A program made the translations under genes and the position numbers. Below are positions 1 to 8,272 of a DNA stretch of 64,000 nt, piece after piece; within the stretch, counting starts at the first letter, position 1, and every line of letters begins with the position of its first letter. Origin of the DNA: Allopusillimonas ginsengisoli. GTDB taxonomy: Bacteria; Pseudomonadota; Gammaproteobacteria; Burkholderiales; Burkholderiaceae_B. The stretch spans positions 170,213-234,212 of the forward strand of contig NZ_SDQE01000004.1 in the NCBI RefSeq assembly GCF_004153455.1, read 5' to 3'. The notes below the pieces were generated by a model. That model made no database searches, was not told the DNA's origin, and was given only the letters and a program-made list of their open reading frames with translations.

Positions 1-59
1 CGCTATAGTAGCCAGGATAAGAGTAGTGCAACCTGGGGGCCGGCGGGTCCCCTTGTCGC

Positions 60-65
60 TACAAT
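60..65 (+). promoter_or_regulatory. possible -10 box upstream of the pcm-like gene
   Basis: TACAAT (5 of 6 to TATAAT) lies 30 bases before the start codon of the methyltransferase gene. No convincing -35 hexamer is seen at 17 bases, so this is a weak call. The G/C-rich run just upstream can fold imperfectly but has no T-tract. Confidence 0.25.
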
Positions 66-95
66 TCATTACCACTGTTTTTCCATGTAGAAACC

Positions 96-776
96 ATGAA
101 CGTCACCGCACTTTCCGAAATCGAACAAGCTCGATTCAATATGGTCGAGCAACAAATCCGCCCCTGGGAAGTGCTCGATTTCCGTGTTCTGCAGGCGTTG
201 TTCGAGGTGCAGCGCGAACGCTATGTCCCCGCTCCCATGCAGGGGCTGGCCTTCTCCGATACCGAACTGCCGCTGATCATCAATTCCGTCGATACCCGCG
301 AAGTCATGCTCACGCCCAAGGTGGAAGCCCGCCTGGCACAAGAACTGCAGCTCAAGCCCACAGACTGCATACTGGAAATCGGCACAGGTTCAGGATACCA
401 GGCGGCCCTGCTCTCCAAGCTCGCGCAACAAGTCGTCAGCATCGAGGTCGACAGCAGGCTGGCTGCCTTTGCGCAGGAAAACCTGCAGCGCAACCAGATC
501 GACAACGTCAGCGTCGAAGTGGGCGACGCCCATGCCGGCTGGGGCACGACCGAATACGATGCCATCCTGCTCACCGGATCGGTACCCGCTGTACCCGACG
601 CCCTGAAATACCAGCTTTGCATCGGTGGGCGCCTGGTGGCGGTGGTGGGACACAACCCCATCATGACAGCCTGCCGCATTACCCGCACCAGTGCCGCCAG
701 CTTCGAAACCGTACGCCTGTTCGATACGGTCATCAAGCCGTTACGAGGCGTCGCTACTTCGCATTTCAAGTTCTAG
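96..776 (+). CDS. protein-L-isoaspartate O-methyltransferase family protein
   Basis: A 226-residue class I SAM-dependent methyltransferase. The SAM-binding motif I EIGTGSGY is at residues 94-101, followed by an acidic strand end (SIEVD) and a post-I region GDAHAGWG. Length and overall layout match the Pcm family, which methylates isoaspartyl residues for protein repair. However, the substrate-side segment normally reading like PLPIGxGQTIS is replaced here by LPLIINSVDTREV, so true PIMT activity is doubtful and another methyl acceptor is possible. The stop codon is directly followed by the tolC start, so the two genes are surely co-transcribed. No good Shine-Dalgarno sequence is visible before the ATG. 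Confidence 0.8.
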   Translation: MNVTALSEIEQARFNMVEQQIRPWEVLDFRVLQALFEVQRERYVPAPMQGLAFSDTELPLIINSVDTREVMLTPKVEARLAQELQLKPTDCILEIGTGSGYQAALLSKLAQQVVSIEVDSRLAAFAQENLQRNQIDNVSVEVGDAHAGWGTTEYDAILLTGSVPAVPDALKYQLCIGGRLVAVVGHNPIMTACRITRTSAASFETVRLFDTVIKPLRGVATSHFKF

Positions 777-2123
777 ATGGCTAAGGGACGCTGGTACAGA
801 GCCGGACTGGCGCTATTGCTCTCGGCGAGCGTCCTCCCCACACAGGCACAAGACCTGCTCGAAGTCTGGCAGCTCGCGCTGCAGCGCGATCCTGTTTACG
901 CGGCAACCGGTGCAGGGCGCGATGCCGAGCAAGAAAAAATCCCTCAGGCCAGGGCGCAGCTGCTGCCTTATGTCACGGCCGATATCGGTGCGGGCGTTGA
1001 CGATACGCGTCGTGTATCCGGCTTGAACGACAGCCGTCGCGACCGCAGCGCATTATGGACGCTCAGACTGACGCAGCCCATTATCGACATCGGCGCCTGG
1101 GATGCGCTCAAGCAGTCTCAATACATCGCCCGGTCGGCCGACGTCGCACGCGCCGGGGCCTATCAAGATCTGATCCTGCGGGTCGCCCAGGCGTATTTCG
1201 ATGTACTCGCGGCGCAGGACACATTGCGCGCGCTGCAGGCCGAAAAAGATGCCATCCAGACCCAGTTGCAGGCAGCCCGGCAGGGCTTTGAGCTGGGCAG
1301 CACCACCATCACAGACACCTACGAGGCGCAGGCCAGGCTGGATCTGGTCAATGCCAGCGAACTGCAAGCGCGAAACATCTTGCAGGTCAGCGAAGACATT
1401 CTGGCCAGTATCATTGCCGAGCGGCCCCGCACACTCGCCGAACTCAGGCCTGACGCGCGCCTTCCTGCCCCCGAACCCAATCAGCTCGATGCCTGGACAG
1501 CCCAATCCGTGCAAGCGAACCTCACGGTCGCCCGCGCGGAGCTTGCCGCCAAAATCGTCGAAAAACAAATCGATATTGCCAAGAGCGGCCACTATCCCAC
1601 CCTGCAATTGCAGGCGCAAACCGGCAGCGCGTCCAACCGTGGCATCTACAGCAACACGGGGAACCCGGATCCTGGCCCACGGTCGCTGGACAGCGCCATA
1701 GGCCTGCAACTCTCCATCCCCTTGTTCGCCGGAGGCGGGATTTCGTCCGAAGTCCGCGAACAGGCGTCCCGCCTGCAGCAAGCCCGCTACGAACTCGAAA
1801 ATGCCAAGCGGCAGGCGATACAGTCCACGCAACAGTATTTTTCGGGGGTAACCTCGGGGCGGGCCCAGGTCGAAGTACTGCGCGCGGCCGAACAATCCAG
1901 CCTTGCCTCCCTGCAGGCCAACCGCACCGGCTACGAAGTAGGTGTACGCGTCAATATCGATGTGCTCAATGCACAGCAGCAACTGTACGAAACCCAGCGC
2001 AGCCTCGCTCGTGCACGTTACGACACGCTGATGAGCAGCTTGCGGCTAAAAGCCAGCAGCGGGATCCTCACCGACGAGGATATCGTGGCAATCAATCAGT
2101 TGCTGACACACCCCGGCAACTAG
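777..2123 (+). CDS. tolC: TolC family outer membrane efflux protein
   Basis: A 448-residue outer membrane factor of the TolC/OEP family, the trimeric exit duct for tripartite efflux pumps and type I secretion. An N-terminal signal peptide (basic start, LALLLSASVLP core, probable cleavage near residue 25) leads into two repeated OEP halves with long heptad-rich helices. Typical family words include QPIIDIGAWD near residue 100, QGFELGSTTITD near 175 and LFAGGGI near 320, the last opening the second half. Length is normal for the family. The ATG abuts the stop of the methyltransferase gene. No inner-membrane pump or adaptor is nearby, as is common for a shared TolC. Confidence 0.9.
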   Translation: MAKGRWYRAGLALLLSASVLPTQAQDLLEVWQLALQRDPVYAATGAGRDAEQEKIPQARAQLLPYVTADIGAGVDDTRRVSGLNDSRRDRSALWTLRLTQPIIDIGAWDALKQSQYIARSADVARAGAYQDLILRVAQAYFDVLAAQDTLRALQAEKDAIQTQLQAARQGFELGSTTITDTYEAQARLDLVNASELQARNILQVSEDILASIIAERPRTLAELRPDARLPAPEPNQLDAWTAQSVQANLTVARAELAAKIVEKQIDIAKSGHYPTLQLQAQTGSASNRGIYSNTGNPDPGPRSLDSAIGLQLSIPLFAGGGISSEVREQASRLQQARYELENAKRQAIQSTQQYFSGVTSGRAQVEVLRAAEQSSLASLQANRTGYEVGVRVNIDVLNAQQQLYETQRSLARARYDTLMSSLRLKASSGILTDEDIVAINQLLTHPGN

Positions 2124-2243
2124 CCTGGCGCCTGTGGTTGCGCAACTTGCCGTTGCCTGCCCGCCATCGGGACTTCGGGCGCTGCGCTCAACAAACAGGC
2201 GCCGAAGGGCCCTCAGGCCCGGCTGCACAGATAACGCGCGGAT

Positions 2244-2732
2244 TCAGCCTTGCTGGCGTATCTTGCGCAATAGCCGCGTGGTTGACCGCTCGTGCTCGAA
2301 CGGAATCGCCACGGCCCGACCGCCCCAGCTTTCCACGCTGGCCGTTTCCGGCAAGACAGCCATATCGTAGTCGCCGCCCTTGACGATAATATCGGGCCGC
2401 AGTGCTTCAATCAGCGCCTGCGGCGTGTCTTCATCGAAGGCGGTGACACAGTCAACACTGGCCAGCGCGGCGATCAAGGCCTGACGATCCGCCAGCTCAT
2501 TGAGCGGCCGGTCATCCCCTTTGCCCAGGCGGCGCACCGAGGCATCGGTGTTGAGCGCCACGACCAGGCTGGCACCCAAGGCGGCGGCGGCATCCAGATA
2601 GCTGACATGGCCACGATGCAGGATATCGAACACCCCATTGGTAAAGACCAGCGGGCGCGGCAGCGTGCCGGCACGCGCCGCTGCAATGCAGGCTTCGCGT
2701 GACAGGATCTTGGATTCGAAACTGGCTGACAT
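2244..2732 (-). CDS. rfaE2: D-glycero-beta-D-manno-heptose 1-phosphate adenylyltransferase
   Basis: A 162-residue cytidylyltransferase-fold enzyme equivalent to the C-terminal half of HldE. It transfers AMP to heptose 1-phosphate in ADP-heptose synthesis for the LPS inner core. The nucleotide motif FTNGVFDILHRGHVSYLD carries the HxGH signature at residues 39-42. Downstream GGDYD and the basic C-terminus RSTTRLLRKI are typical of RfaE domain II. The start at 2732 was chosen because it gives the usual family length; the frame stays open upstream into the ferritin-like gene. It follows that gene after about 20 bases on the same strand. The kinase half (rfaE1) is not in the window. Confidence 0.93.
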   Translation of the reverse strand: MSASFESKILSREACIAAARAGTLPRPLVFTNGVFDILHRGHVSYLDAAAALGASLVVALNTDASVRRLGKGDDRPLNELADRQALIAALASVDCVTAFDEDTPQALIEALRPDIIVKGGDYDMAVLPETASVESWGGRAVAIPFEHERSTTRLLRKIRQQG

Positions 2733-2752
2733 GAAACAGGATGGCTTGCTGG

Positions 2753-3604
2753 TCAGACAGGCGCCAGGGTTCTGACAAGCTGCTTGCGATAGCGATTCAG
2801 ATCCTGTGCAGTCTGGAAGGAGGTATCCAGCAGCAGCGAAAGATTGTGCAGAATGCGTGAACTGACCTTGCCTTCCCACTCGTTGTCAAAACAGATCTGG
2901 TTATCCAGCCAATGCTCCAGCCATTCGGGCGAAGGGAGTCTGGACTGGATGGTGTCGCGCGGGAACATTTCTTTGTTCACGTGCAGATTGGTCGGGTGCA
3001 AAGCGTGTGAGCTGCGTCGCGCCGATGCCATCAGCACCCCAATCTTGGAAAACGCCAATCGTGCCTGCTCGCTGATTTCCTTGCCTTGATGGATGAGCGC
3101 GCGCTTCATGTAACGCAGATACGCCCCCGCGTGGCGCGCTTCGTCCTGGGAAACTGTTCTGTAGATTGCCTTGATGACAGGCTCGGAATGCCAGTCTGCA
3201 GCGCGGCGATACCAGTGATTGAGCCGGATTTCACCGCAAAAATGCAGCATCAATGTCTCCAGCGCAGGCGCCGGATCAAATTCGAAACGTACTTTGTGCA
3301 GCTCTTCTTCGGTTGGGACCAGCTCCGGGCGAAAACGCCGCAGGTATTCCATCAACACCAGCGAATGCTTCTGCTCTTCGAAAAACCACACAGACATAAA
3401 GGCCGAAAAATCGCTGTCGTCGCGATTGTCGCGCAGAAACATTTCGGTGGCAGGCAACGCCGACCATTCGGTAATGGCGTTCATCTTGATCGTATACGCC
3501 TGGTCGTCGGTAAGCTTGGACGCATCGTAGTCATCCCAAGGGATGTCCGTCGCCATATTCCAGCGCACTGCTTCCATCGACTTGAACAATTCTGGGTAAA
3601 GCAT
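2753..3604 (-). CDS. ferritin-like diiron protein, acyl-ACP desaturase-like
   Basis: A 283-residue, mostly helical protein with a four-helix diiron site pattern: E in TEWSALPATE (about residue 52), EEQKH (about 77-81), a glutamate in CGEIRLNHW (about 125) and DEARH (about 153-157). The paired ExxH motifs resemble class I acyl-ACP desaturases and other ferritin-like oxidases more than iron-storage ferritins. The length supports a soluble desaturase-type enzyme, but the substrate is unknown. It lies just upstream of rfaE2 on the same strand, so a link to envelope lipid chemistry is possible; this is inference. Start at 3604 is the first ATG of the conserved N-terminus and has a gagagag purine run before it. 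Confidence 0.75.
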   Translation of the reverse strand: MLYPELFKSMEAVRWNMATDIPWDDYDASKLTDDQAYTIKMNAITEWSALPATEMFLRDNRDDSDFSAFMSVWFFEEQKHSLVLMEYLRRFRPELVPTEEELHKVRFEFDPAPALETLMLHFCGEIRLNHWYRRAADWHSEPVIKAIYRTVSQDEARHAGAYLRYMKRALIHQGKEISEQARLAFSKIGVLMASARRSSHALHPTNLHVNKEMFPRDTIQSRLPSPEWLEHWLDNQICFDNEWEGKVSSRILHNLSLLLDTSFQTAQDLNRYRKQLVRTLAPV

Positions 3605-3704
3605 GGGGCTCTCTCTTAATCGAAGGCGCTGTCTTTGCGCGCCAACCTGGTCACCTTAATGTAAAGCTATCGGTTGACAGGAGTATTTCAGGGGGTGGGA
3701 TGGC

Positions 3705-3721
3705 GGCATGCAACGCATGCC
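3705..3721 (-). other. short perfect stem-loop after ubiB
   Basis: GGCATGC and GCATGCC form a perfect 7-bp inverted repeat around a 3-base loop, 9 bases past the ubiB stop codon. There is no T-tract on either side, so it may stabilise the mRNA 3' end rather than terminate. A similar GGCATGCG/CGCATGCC hairpin occurs at 52531-52553. Confidence 0.35.
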
Positions 3722-3729
3722 TGTCGTTG

Positions 3730-5286
3730 TCATATTCGTGTGAGCGCCCAAAGGGCGACACCGACCGCGGCAGCCAGTATTGCGCATAAGGTCATCAGCA
3801 CACGATTTGTGTGCTCCTGGGTTCGGCGCAGACGCTCAATCTCTAAGTTTAACTCAGGCGCCAGCGCAGGGCGACTCAGGTGCGCATGCACCAAACGGGG
3901 AAGCTGCGGCATGATCTGCGCCCACTGCGCGGCCTCCTTGTCCAGTTGCCGGCGCAGGCCGGCCAGCCCCACCCGCTCATGCATCCATTTCTCAAGATAG
4001 GGTTTGGCGGTTTTCCAGAGATCCAGGCCCGGATCAAGATCACGGCCCATGCCCTCTACATTGAGCAACGTTTTCTGCAGCAATACCAGTTGCGGCTGAA
4101 TTTCGACATTGAACCGGCGCGAGGTCTGGAATAGCCTCAGCAACACCTGCCCCAGCGATATTTCGGACAGGGGACGGTCGAAATAAGGCTCGCAAACCGC
4201 CCGCACCGCGCCTTCGAGCTCTTCTTCGCGCGTAGTGGGCGGCACCCAGCCCGACTCGATATGCAACTGGGCCACCCGGTGATAATCACGGCGAAAGAAC
4301 GCCAGAAAATTCTGGGCCAGGTAGTTTTTGTCGAACTCGGACAGCGAGCCAACAATGCCAAAATCCAGCGCAATATACCGGCCTTTGGTTTCCGGCTGGT
4401 CGGATACAAAAATATTGCCGGGATGCATGTCGGCATGGAAAAAGCCGTCGCTGAACACCTGCATGAAGAAGATTTCCACGCCCTTGCGGCCCAGCTCCTG
4501 CGTGTCGATGCCGGCGTCCTTGAGGCGCTCGATCTGGCTGATGGGGATGCCCCGCATGCGCTCCATGGTAAAGACCGTGGTGGCGCAGTATTCCCAGACA
4601 ACCTCAGGCACAATCAGCAGATGATCGCGGCCTTTATCCGCCGAAAAATTGCGGCGCAACTGGCTGCAATTGGACGCTTCGCGAATAAGGTCGAGCTCAT
4701 CGTGCAGGTAGTTGTCGAACTCGGCGACCACCTGGCGCGGCTTGAGCCTGCGCCCGTCTGGCGCCAAGCGCTCTACAAGGCCTGCCAGCACGGCCAGCAG
4801 CGCCAAATCTTGCTCAATGATGTCGCGCATGCCTGGCCGCAACACCTTGACCGCCACCTCGCGGCCATCATGCAACACGGCAAAATGTACTTGGGCAATG
4901 GAGGCCGAGGCGACCGGATCAACCTCGAAATGCTTGAACAAGGTATGCGGCGAGGCGCCCAGCGCAGCTTCTATGCTGGCTGCTGCCTGGTCGGATGGAA
5001 ACGGGGGCACGCGATCCTGCAGCAGGGCGAGCTCCATCGCGACGTCCAGCGGTATGAGATCCCGGCGTGTGGACAACACTTGACCAAACTTGACGAAAAT
5101 AGGCCCCAGAGATTCCAGCGCCAGCCTCAGGCGTACGCCACGCGGCGTACGCGGCGGGCGACCAAAGCGGACAATGCGCAGCAGACCGTAGGCCAGCGGA
5201 TGCTTGATGCTGGAAAGCACCAGTTCGTCCAACCGGTAGCGCAATGCAATGAAGATAATGCGAAGCAAACGGCAAAATGTGAACAT
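3730..5286 (-). CDS. ubiB: ubiquinone biosynthesis protein UbiB (ABC1/ADCK family)
   Basis: A 518-residue member of the ABC1 atypical kinase/ATPase family, required for ubiquinone biosynthesis at the inner membrane. The family signature KFGQ sits at residues 66-69, followed by LSTRRDLIP. Further family words are the Ala-rich ASIAQVHFA loop, VAVKVLRPG, and DMHPGNI with IALDFGIVG in the C-lobe. The C-terminus carries a hydrophobic segment (about 495-515) that anchors the protein. Length is normal. It starts 9 bases after the ubiJ stop, matching the ubiE-ubiJ-ubiB order seen in proteobacteria, although here the genes upstream of ubiJ are separated by terminators. Confidence 0.95.
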   Translation of the reverse strand: MFTFCRLLRIIFIALRYRLDELVLSSIKHPLAYGLLRIVRFGRPPRTPRGVRLRLALESLGPIFVKFGQVLSTRRDLIPLDVAMELALLQDRVPPFPSDQAAASIEAALGASPHTLFKHFEVDPVASASIAQVHFAVLHDGREVAVKVLRPGMRDIIEQDLALLAVLAGLVERLAPDGRRLKPRQVVAEFDNYLHDELDLIREASNCSQLRRNFSADKGRDHLLIVPEVVWEYCATTVFTMERMRGIPISQIERLKDAGIDTQELGRKGVEIFFMQVFSDGFFHADMHPGNIFVSDQPETKGRYIALDFGIVGSLSEFDKNYLAQNFLAFFRRDYHRVAQLHIESGWVPPTTREEELEGAVRAVCEPYFDRPLSEISLGQVLLRLFQTSRRFNVEIQPQLVLLQKTLLNVEGMGRDLDPGLDLWKTAKPYLEKWMHERVGLAGLRRQLDKEAAQWAQIMPQLPRLVHAHLSRPALAPELNLEIERLRRTQEHTNRVLMTLCAILAAAVGVALWALTRI

Positions 5287-5295
5287 AGCCTGGAC

Positions 5296-5964
5296 TCAAG
5301 CCTTGCGTGCAGGCCGCGTGCCTGCTGGAGTTTCTTGGGCCGCTACGCGGGCTTCCAGGCCGTTCAGGCGCTGGCCCAGTTGCACCAGCCGGGCAGACAC
5401 GTCGTCGAACGCAGGCCGCGCTGCCATCATCGCGCTTTCTTCTGTGAGATATTCCGCAGTGTTGTCCGCCACGCGCGTGGCGGCCTGGCGCAGGCCGGCC
5501 ACCGCCTGTCTGCCGCCGTCCATCAGCCGGCTCGCCGCCACATCGCCCACCACCCGCGCCAGGTCGTCTTCGGGATCCCACCGTAAATCGCGGGCGAGAT
5601 CCGACACGACATGCGCCAGCCCGGCATCCCCTTCGACATGCAGGATGTCTGCCAAATTGGCCGGATCCCGGCTGCGCAGGATGCGTGGCAGACTGGAAAC
5701 GCGATCTGCCGGCAGCGTGAGCGTCACATCCGGCACGATGGCCGGATCGCTGGCGCCGAACAGCCCCTCGGCCTGGATGGCCAGGTTTACATTGAAGGGG
5801 CCGGCAAGAAAGCGGATGGATTTGCCCGCATGACGGCCCAGACGCTCGCGCGCCCAGTCTTCCCGACGCAACAGCGCATTGAGCGGGCGTCGGCAAAAGG
5901 CAGCGGGATCAGGCAAAAAGGGCAAGAAGAACATGTTCGGGCGTGCGCGGCCAGGCCGTCGCAT
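5296..5964 (-). CDS. ubiJ: ubiquinone biosynthesis accessory factor UbiJ (SCP2 domain)
   Basis: About 222 residues with an N-terminal SCP2-like lipid-binding domain and a C-terminal tail with a short coiled-coil stretch (LVQLGQRLNGLEARV), as in UbiJ, which binds ubiquinone intermediates for the Ubi complex. Position directly before ubiB supports the call. Two starts are possible: ATG at 5964 with AAGG seven bases upstream, chosen here, or ATG at 5934 (MFFLPF), which lacks a clear ribosome site. Sequence conservation in this family is low, so the assignment leans partly on context. Confidence 0.85.
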   Translation of the reverse strand: MRRPGRARPNMFFLPFLPDPAAFCRRPLNALLRREDWARERLGRHAGKSIRFLAGPFNVNLAIQAEGLFGASDPAIVPDVTLTLPADRVSSLPRILRSRDPANLADILHVEGDAGLAHVVSDLARDLRWDPEDDLARVVGDVAASRLMDGGRQAVAGLRQAATRVADNTAEYLTEESAMMAARPAFDDVSARLVQLGQRLNGLEARVAAQETPAGTRPARKA

Positions 5965-6037
5965 CGTTAGCCTTGGAAAGCCGTGTAGGCAAGATCTCAA
6001 GTTTAACGGTTTTGCGCCCGGACCATGATCTTGTATG

Positions 6038-6062
6038 AAAAAAAGGCGCCCGTGAGGGCGCC
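6038..6062 (-). terminator. rho-independent terminator of the Tim44-domain gene
   Basis: Read on the minus strand: stem GGCGCCC, 4-base loop, stem GGGCGCC, then seven T. It is a textbook intrinsic terminator 20 bases past the Tim44-domain gene and upstream of ubiJ. Confidence 0.9.
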
Positions 6063-6082
6063 AACCACGCATGTTTGAAGAC

Positions 6083-7063
6083 TTAGCTGGCGTAATCCAG
6101 CGGGATCTGCTGTATGCCTGCCAACAGCCAGCCTGCATCATCCGCCTTGTAGAGGTTCCAGACCTCTTCGAAACGGAATGCCTCGGTATCCGGCGCTTCG
6201 CGCAGCATGCCGGAATAGCGGACGCTGGCCAGATGGCCACCCGACACGGCTTCTATGCCCAGCAATTCGGCATTGAGCAGTACGACTTCGGTGACATTGG
6301 CGCCCGCGCGCTGGAGGATTTCGGGCTTGACCTCGGCGACCAGGTCGTCTGTCATGAATTCACGCAGCTTTTCGATATCGCCGCTGTCCCACACCGCCTG
6401 GATTTCGATGAAACGGGACTTGGCATTGGCCAGGAACGACGCTGTGTCGAAATCGCCGGGGATAAACCAGGATTTGTCGACGGGTGGCGCGGGCACGGCG
6501 GCCGGCGCAACGCCAACCGACGCCGCGGCAGGCGCCGCGGCCGGACCGGCATGCTGACGCTGCCAGGTAGGCTGCGCAGGCTCTGCCTGGCGACGCATTG
6601 GGCTTGCGCCCCCTGTTTGCAGGGCTGGGCGCGCCGCGCCGCCACGCAGCTTGCGTACAAGGAAAATGACAGCGAAAACGACCAGACCGATCAGCAGCAG
6701 GCTGGACATGAATTCGAGAAATGCGCCTGACAGGCCAAGGCTCGAGAGCAACGCGGCAATACCCAGGCCGGCGGCAATGCCCGCAATCGGGCCAAGCCAG
6801 CGGGACATGCCACTGCGGGCGGTTGCTGCCTTGGCCGCGCCGGCTGTGGCCGCGCCTGCCGCTGGCGCGGCGGTGCGAGGCGTTGTGCTGGCTGCGGGCG
6901 GCGTGACAGCCTGGCGTTGCTGAGTGATGTTGGACGATTGGCGGCCAAAGCTCTTGCCGCCGCCCATGCGGCGAGCTTCTGCATCGAATGGCGCAGCAAG
7001 CATGGCGCCGGCCGCAATGGCCAGTACGAACATGGCTAGCAGTCGGGAACCTCGATGGGTCAT
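6083..7063 (-). CDS. Tim44-like domain membrane protein
   Basis: A 326-residue protein. The N-terminus has a signal-like hydrophobic segment (LLAMFVLAIAAGAMLAAPF), then a Gln/Ala/Pro-rich linker and two closely spaced hydrophobic segments at about residues 90-130 that may form a membrane hairpin. An Ala/Pro-rich linker follows, then a C-terminal Tim44/MBA1-type domain ending in the pattern EVWNLYKADDAGWLLAGIQQ. Such proteins are widespread in Burkholderiales next to ubiquinone genes; the function is not established. The start is supported by GGAGCAAATC before the ATG. A GC hairpin occupies the leader, and strong terminators lie on both flanks, so it is probably a single-gene transcript. Confidence 0.82.
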   Translation of the reverse strand: MTHRGSRLLAMFVLAIAAGAMLAAPFDAEARRMGGGKSFGRQSSNITQQRQAVTPPAASTTPRTAAPAAGAATAGAAKAATARSGMSRWLGPIAGIAAGLGIAALLSSLGLSGAFLEFMSSLLLIGLVVFAVIFLVRKLRGGAARPALQTGGASPMRRQAEPAQPTWQRQHAGPAAAPAAASVGVAPAAVPAPPVDKSWFIPGDFDTASFLANAKSRFIEIQAVWDSGDIEKLREFMTDDLVAEVKPEILQRAGANVTEVVLLNAELLGIEAVSGGHLASVRYSGMLREAPDTEAFRFEEVWNLYKADDAGWLLAGIQQIPLDYAS

Positions 7064-7078
7064 GATTTGCTCCTGTGT

Positions 7079-7099
7079 CCCGCGCTGCGAAGGCGCGGG
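7079..7099 (-). other. GC hairpin in the leader of the Tim44-domain gene
   Basis: CCCGCGC and GCGCGGG pair perfectly (7 bp, 7-base loop). The hairpin begins about 15 bases upstream of the start codon at 7063, just ahead of the GGAG ribosome site. It could affect translation or mRNA stability. No known riboswitch pattern was recognised. Confidence 0.35.
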
Positions 7100-7195
7100 A
7101 GCTTGATAAAGAAGCGCAGGAACATGCCCTGCGCAGAGATGGATAACAATTCTTACTGGAAGCTGAACATTATCATAATCTGGCGGTTGCCGCAT

Positions 7196-7227
7196 AAAAA
7201 AACATTGCGCGCGCTCCCTGCGCAATG
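7196..7227 (-). terminator. rho-independent terminator of ubiE
   Basis: On the minus strand CATTGCGC and GCGCAATG form a perfect 8-bp stem with a 9-base loop, followed by seven T. It lies 47 bases past the ubiE stop and separates ubiE from the Tim44-domain gene and from ubiJB. Confidence 0.9.
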
Positions 7228-7273
7228 CCTTTCAATGCGTTACCGGTCGGGTCAGGATTGCGCAGCGCAGGGG

Positions 7274-8059
7274 TCAGCCAAGGTAAACGCCTTCGTGCAG
7301 CGCCACGAGCCCCGCGCTCAGATTGAAATAGCGGACCCGCGCAAGGCCGGCTTCTTCGAGCATGCCGGCCAGGGTGGCCTGGTCCGGATGCATGCGTATG
7401 GATTCGGCCAGATAACGGTAGCTGTGCTCGTCGCCAGCGACTTTCCGGCCCAGCCAGGGCAGTACATTGAAGGAATACCAGTCGTAGGCGGGCGCAAGGG
7501 GCTTGGCAATCCGCGAGAACTCGAGCACCAGCAGCTTGCCGCCGGGCTTGAGCACGCGGCGCATTTCGGCAAGGGCCTGATCCTTGTGCGTCATGTTCCT
7601 GAGGCCAAACGCCACGCTGACGCGATCGAAATAACCAGACGGAAACGGCAGCTTTTCGGCATCGCACACGGCCACAGGCAACAACAGGCCGAGATCGGTC
7701 AGGCGATCGCGCCCCACCCGCAGCATGGAATCGTTGATATCTGTCAGCCAGACCTCGCCGGACGGGCCTGCGCGCCTGGCGAAAGCACGCGCCAGATCGC
7801 CCGTGCCCCCCGCGATATCCAGCACTTTCATGCCCGGACGCACATTTGCCCGCCCTATCGTAAAGGCCTTCCAGACGCGATGCAGGCCAGCGGACATGAG
7901 GTCGTTCATCACGTCGTAGCGCCCCGCTACGGAATGGAAGACCTCGGCGACTTTGCCGGCCTTTTCGCGCTCTGGCACAGACGAAAAGCCAAAATGGGTG
8001 CTGGTGTCGCCGCTGTCGCGTTCGGGGGCCGACGAAGAGGGAATATCGGTATTTTGCAT
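7274..8059 (-). CDS. ubiE: ubiquinone/menaquinone biosynthesis C-methyltransferase UbiE
   Basis: A 261-residue SAM-dependent methyltransferase that methylates the benzoquinol ring in ubiquinone synthesis. Visible family motifs are the N-terminal THFGF with [20 protein letters not shown], motif [15 protein letters not shown], and [19 protein letters not shown], all characteristic of UbiE/COQ5. The usual C-terminus [12 protein letters not shown] is intact. The start at 8059 has an AGGCGG ribosome site and gives the usual length. The gene is transcribed away from phoB and ends in a strong terminator before the other ubi genes. Confidence 0.96.
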   Translation of the reverse strand: MQNTDIPSSSAPERDSGDTSTHFGFSSVPEREKAGKVAEVFHSVAGRYDVMNDLMSAGLHRVWKAFTIGRANVRPGMKVLDIAGGTGDLARAFARRAGPSGEVWLTDINDSMLRVGRDRLTDLGLLLPVAVCDAEKLPFPSGYFDRVSVAFGLRNMTHKDQALAEMRRVLKPGGKLLVLEFSRIAKPLAPAYDWYSFNVLPWLGRKVAGDEHSYRYLAESIRMHPDQATLAGMLEEAGLARVRYFNLSAGLVALHEGVYLG

Positions 8060-8202
8060 GATCCGCCTATCGTACATCATTCTGGTTGAGCCACAGGCTA
8101 CGAAGCACGCGCCAGCAAGCGGCAAGCCCAACGTGTTTATTGCGCCCGCATCCCCCGGCCCGGGCCAGGACGTGATACAAGGCAAACGAAGATGACCTAT
8201 GA

Positions 8203-8220
8203 TTTTCACAAACCTGACAT
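8203..8220 (+). promoter_or_regulatory. candidate Pho box upstream of phoB
   Basis: Compared by eye with the 18-bp Pho box (two CTGTCAT half-sites 4 bp apart), this stretch matches 13 of 18 positions; the second half-site CTGACAT has one mismatch. It lies 52 bases before the phoB start, in the phoB/ubiE divergent region, a sensible place for autoregulation by phosphorylated PhoB. Confidence 0.4.
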
Positions 8221-8272
8221 ATTTGCGCCATATGATCACCCCCATGGACAACAGCGATCATCATTTCCCCCT

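Noticed and set aside
1..60. G/C-rich fold upstream of the first gene considered as a riboswitch
   Set aside because: No conserved thiamine, cobalamin or SAM riboswitch core could be matched on either strand.
2201..2223. GGGCC-CTCA-GGCCC hairpin between tolC and rfaE2
   Set aside because: Only 5 perfect base pairs in the core, no T-tract; too weak to call a terminator.
4261..5586. 441-codon open frame antisense to ubiB
   Set aside because: UbiB motifs are continuous on the other strand; long antisense frames are expected in G+C-rich DNA with strong third-position bias.
7140..7151. ggataacaatt, identical to half of the lac operator
   Set aside because: No second half-site, no LacI-family gene or sugar genes nearby; it lies between two unrelated minus-strand genes.
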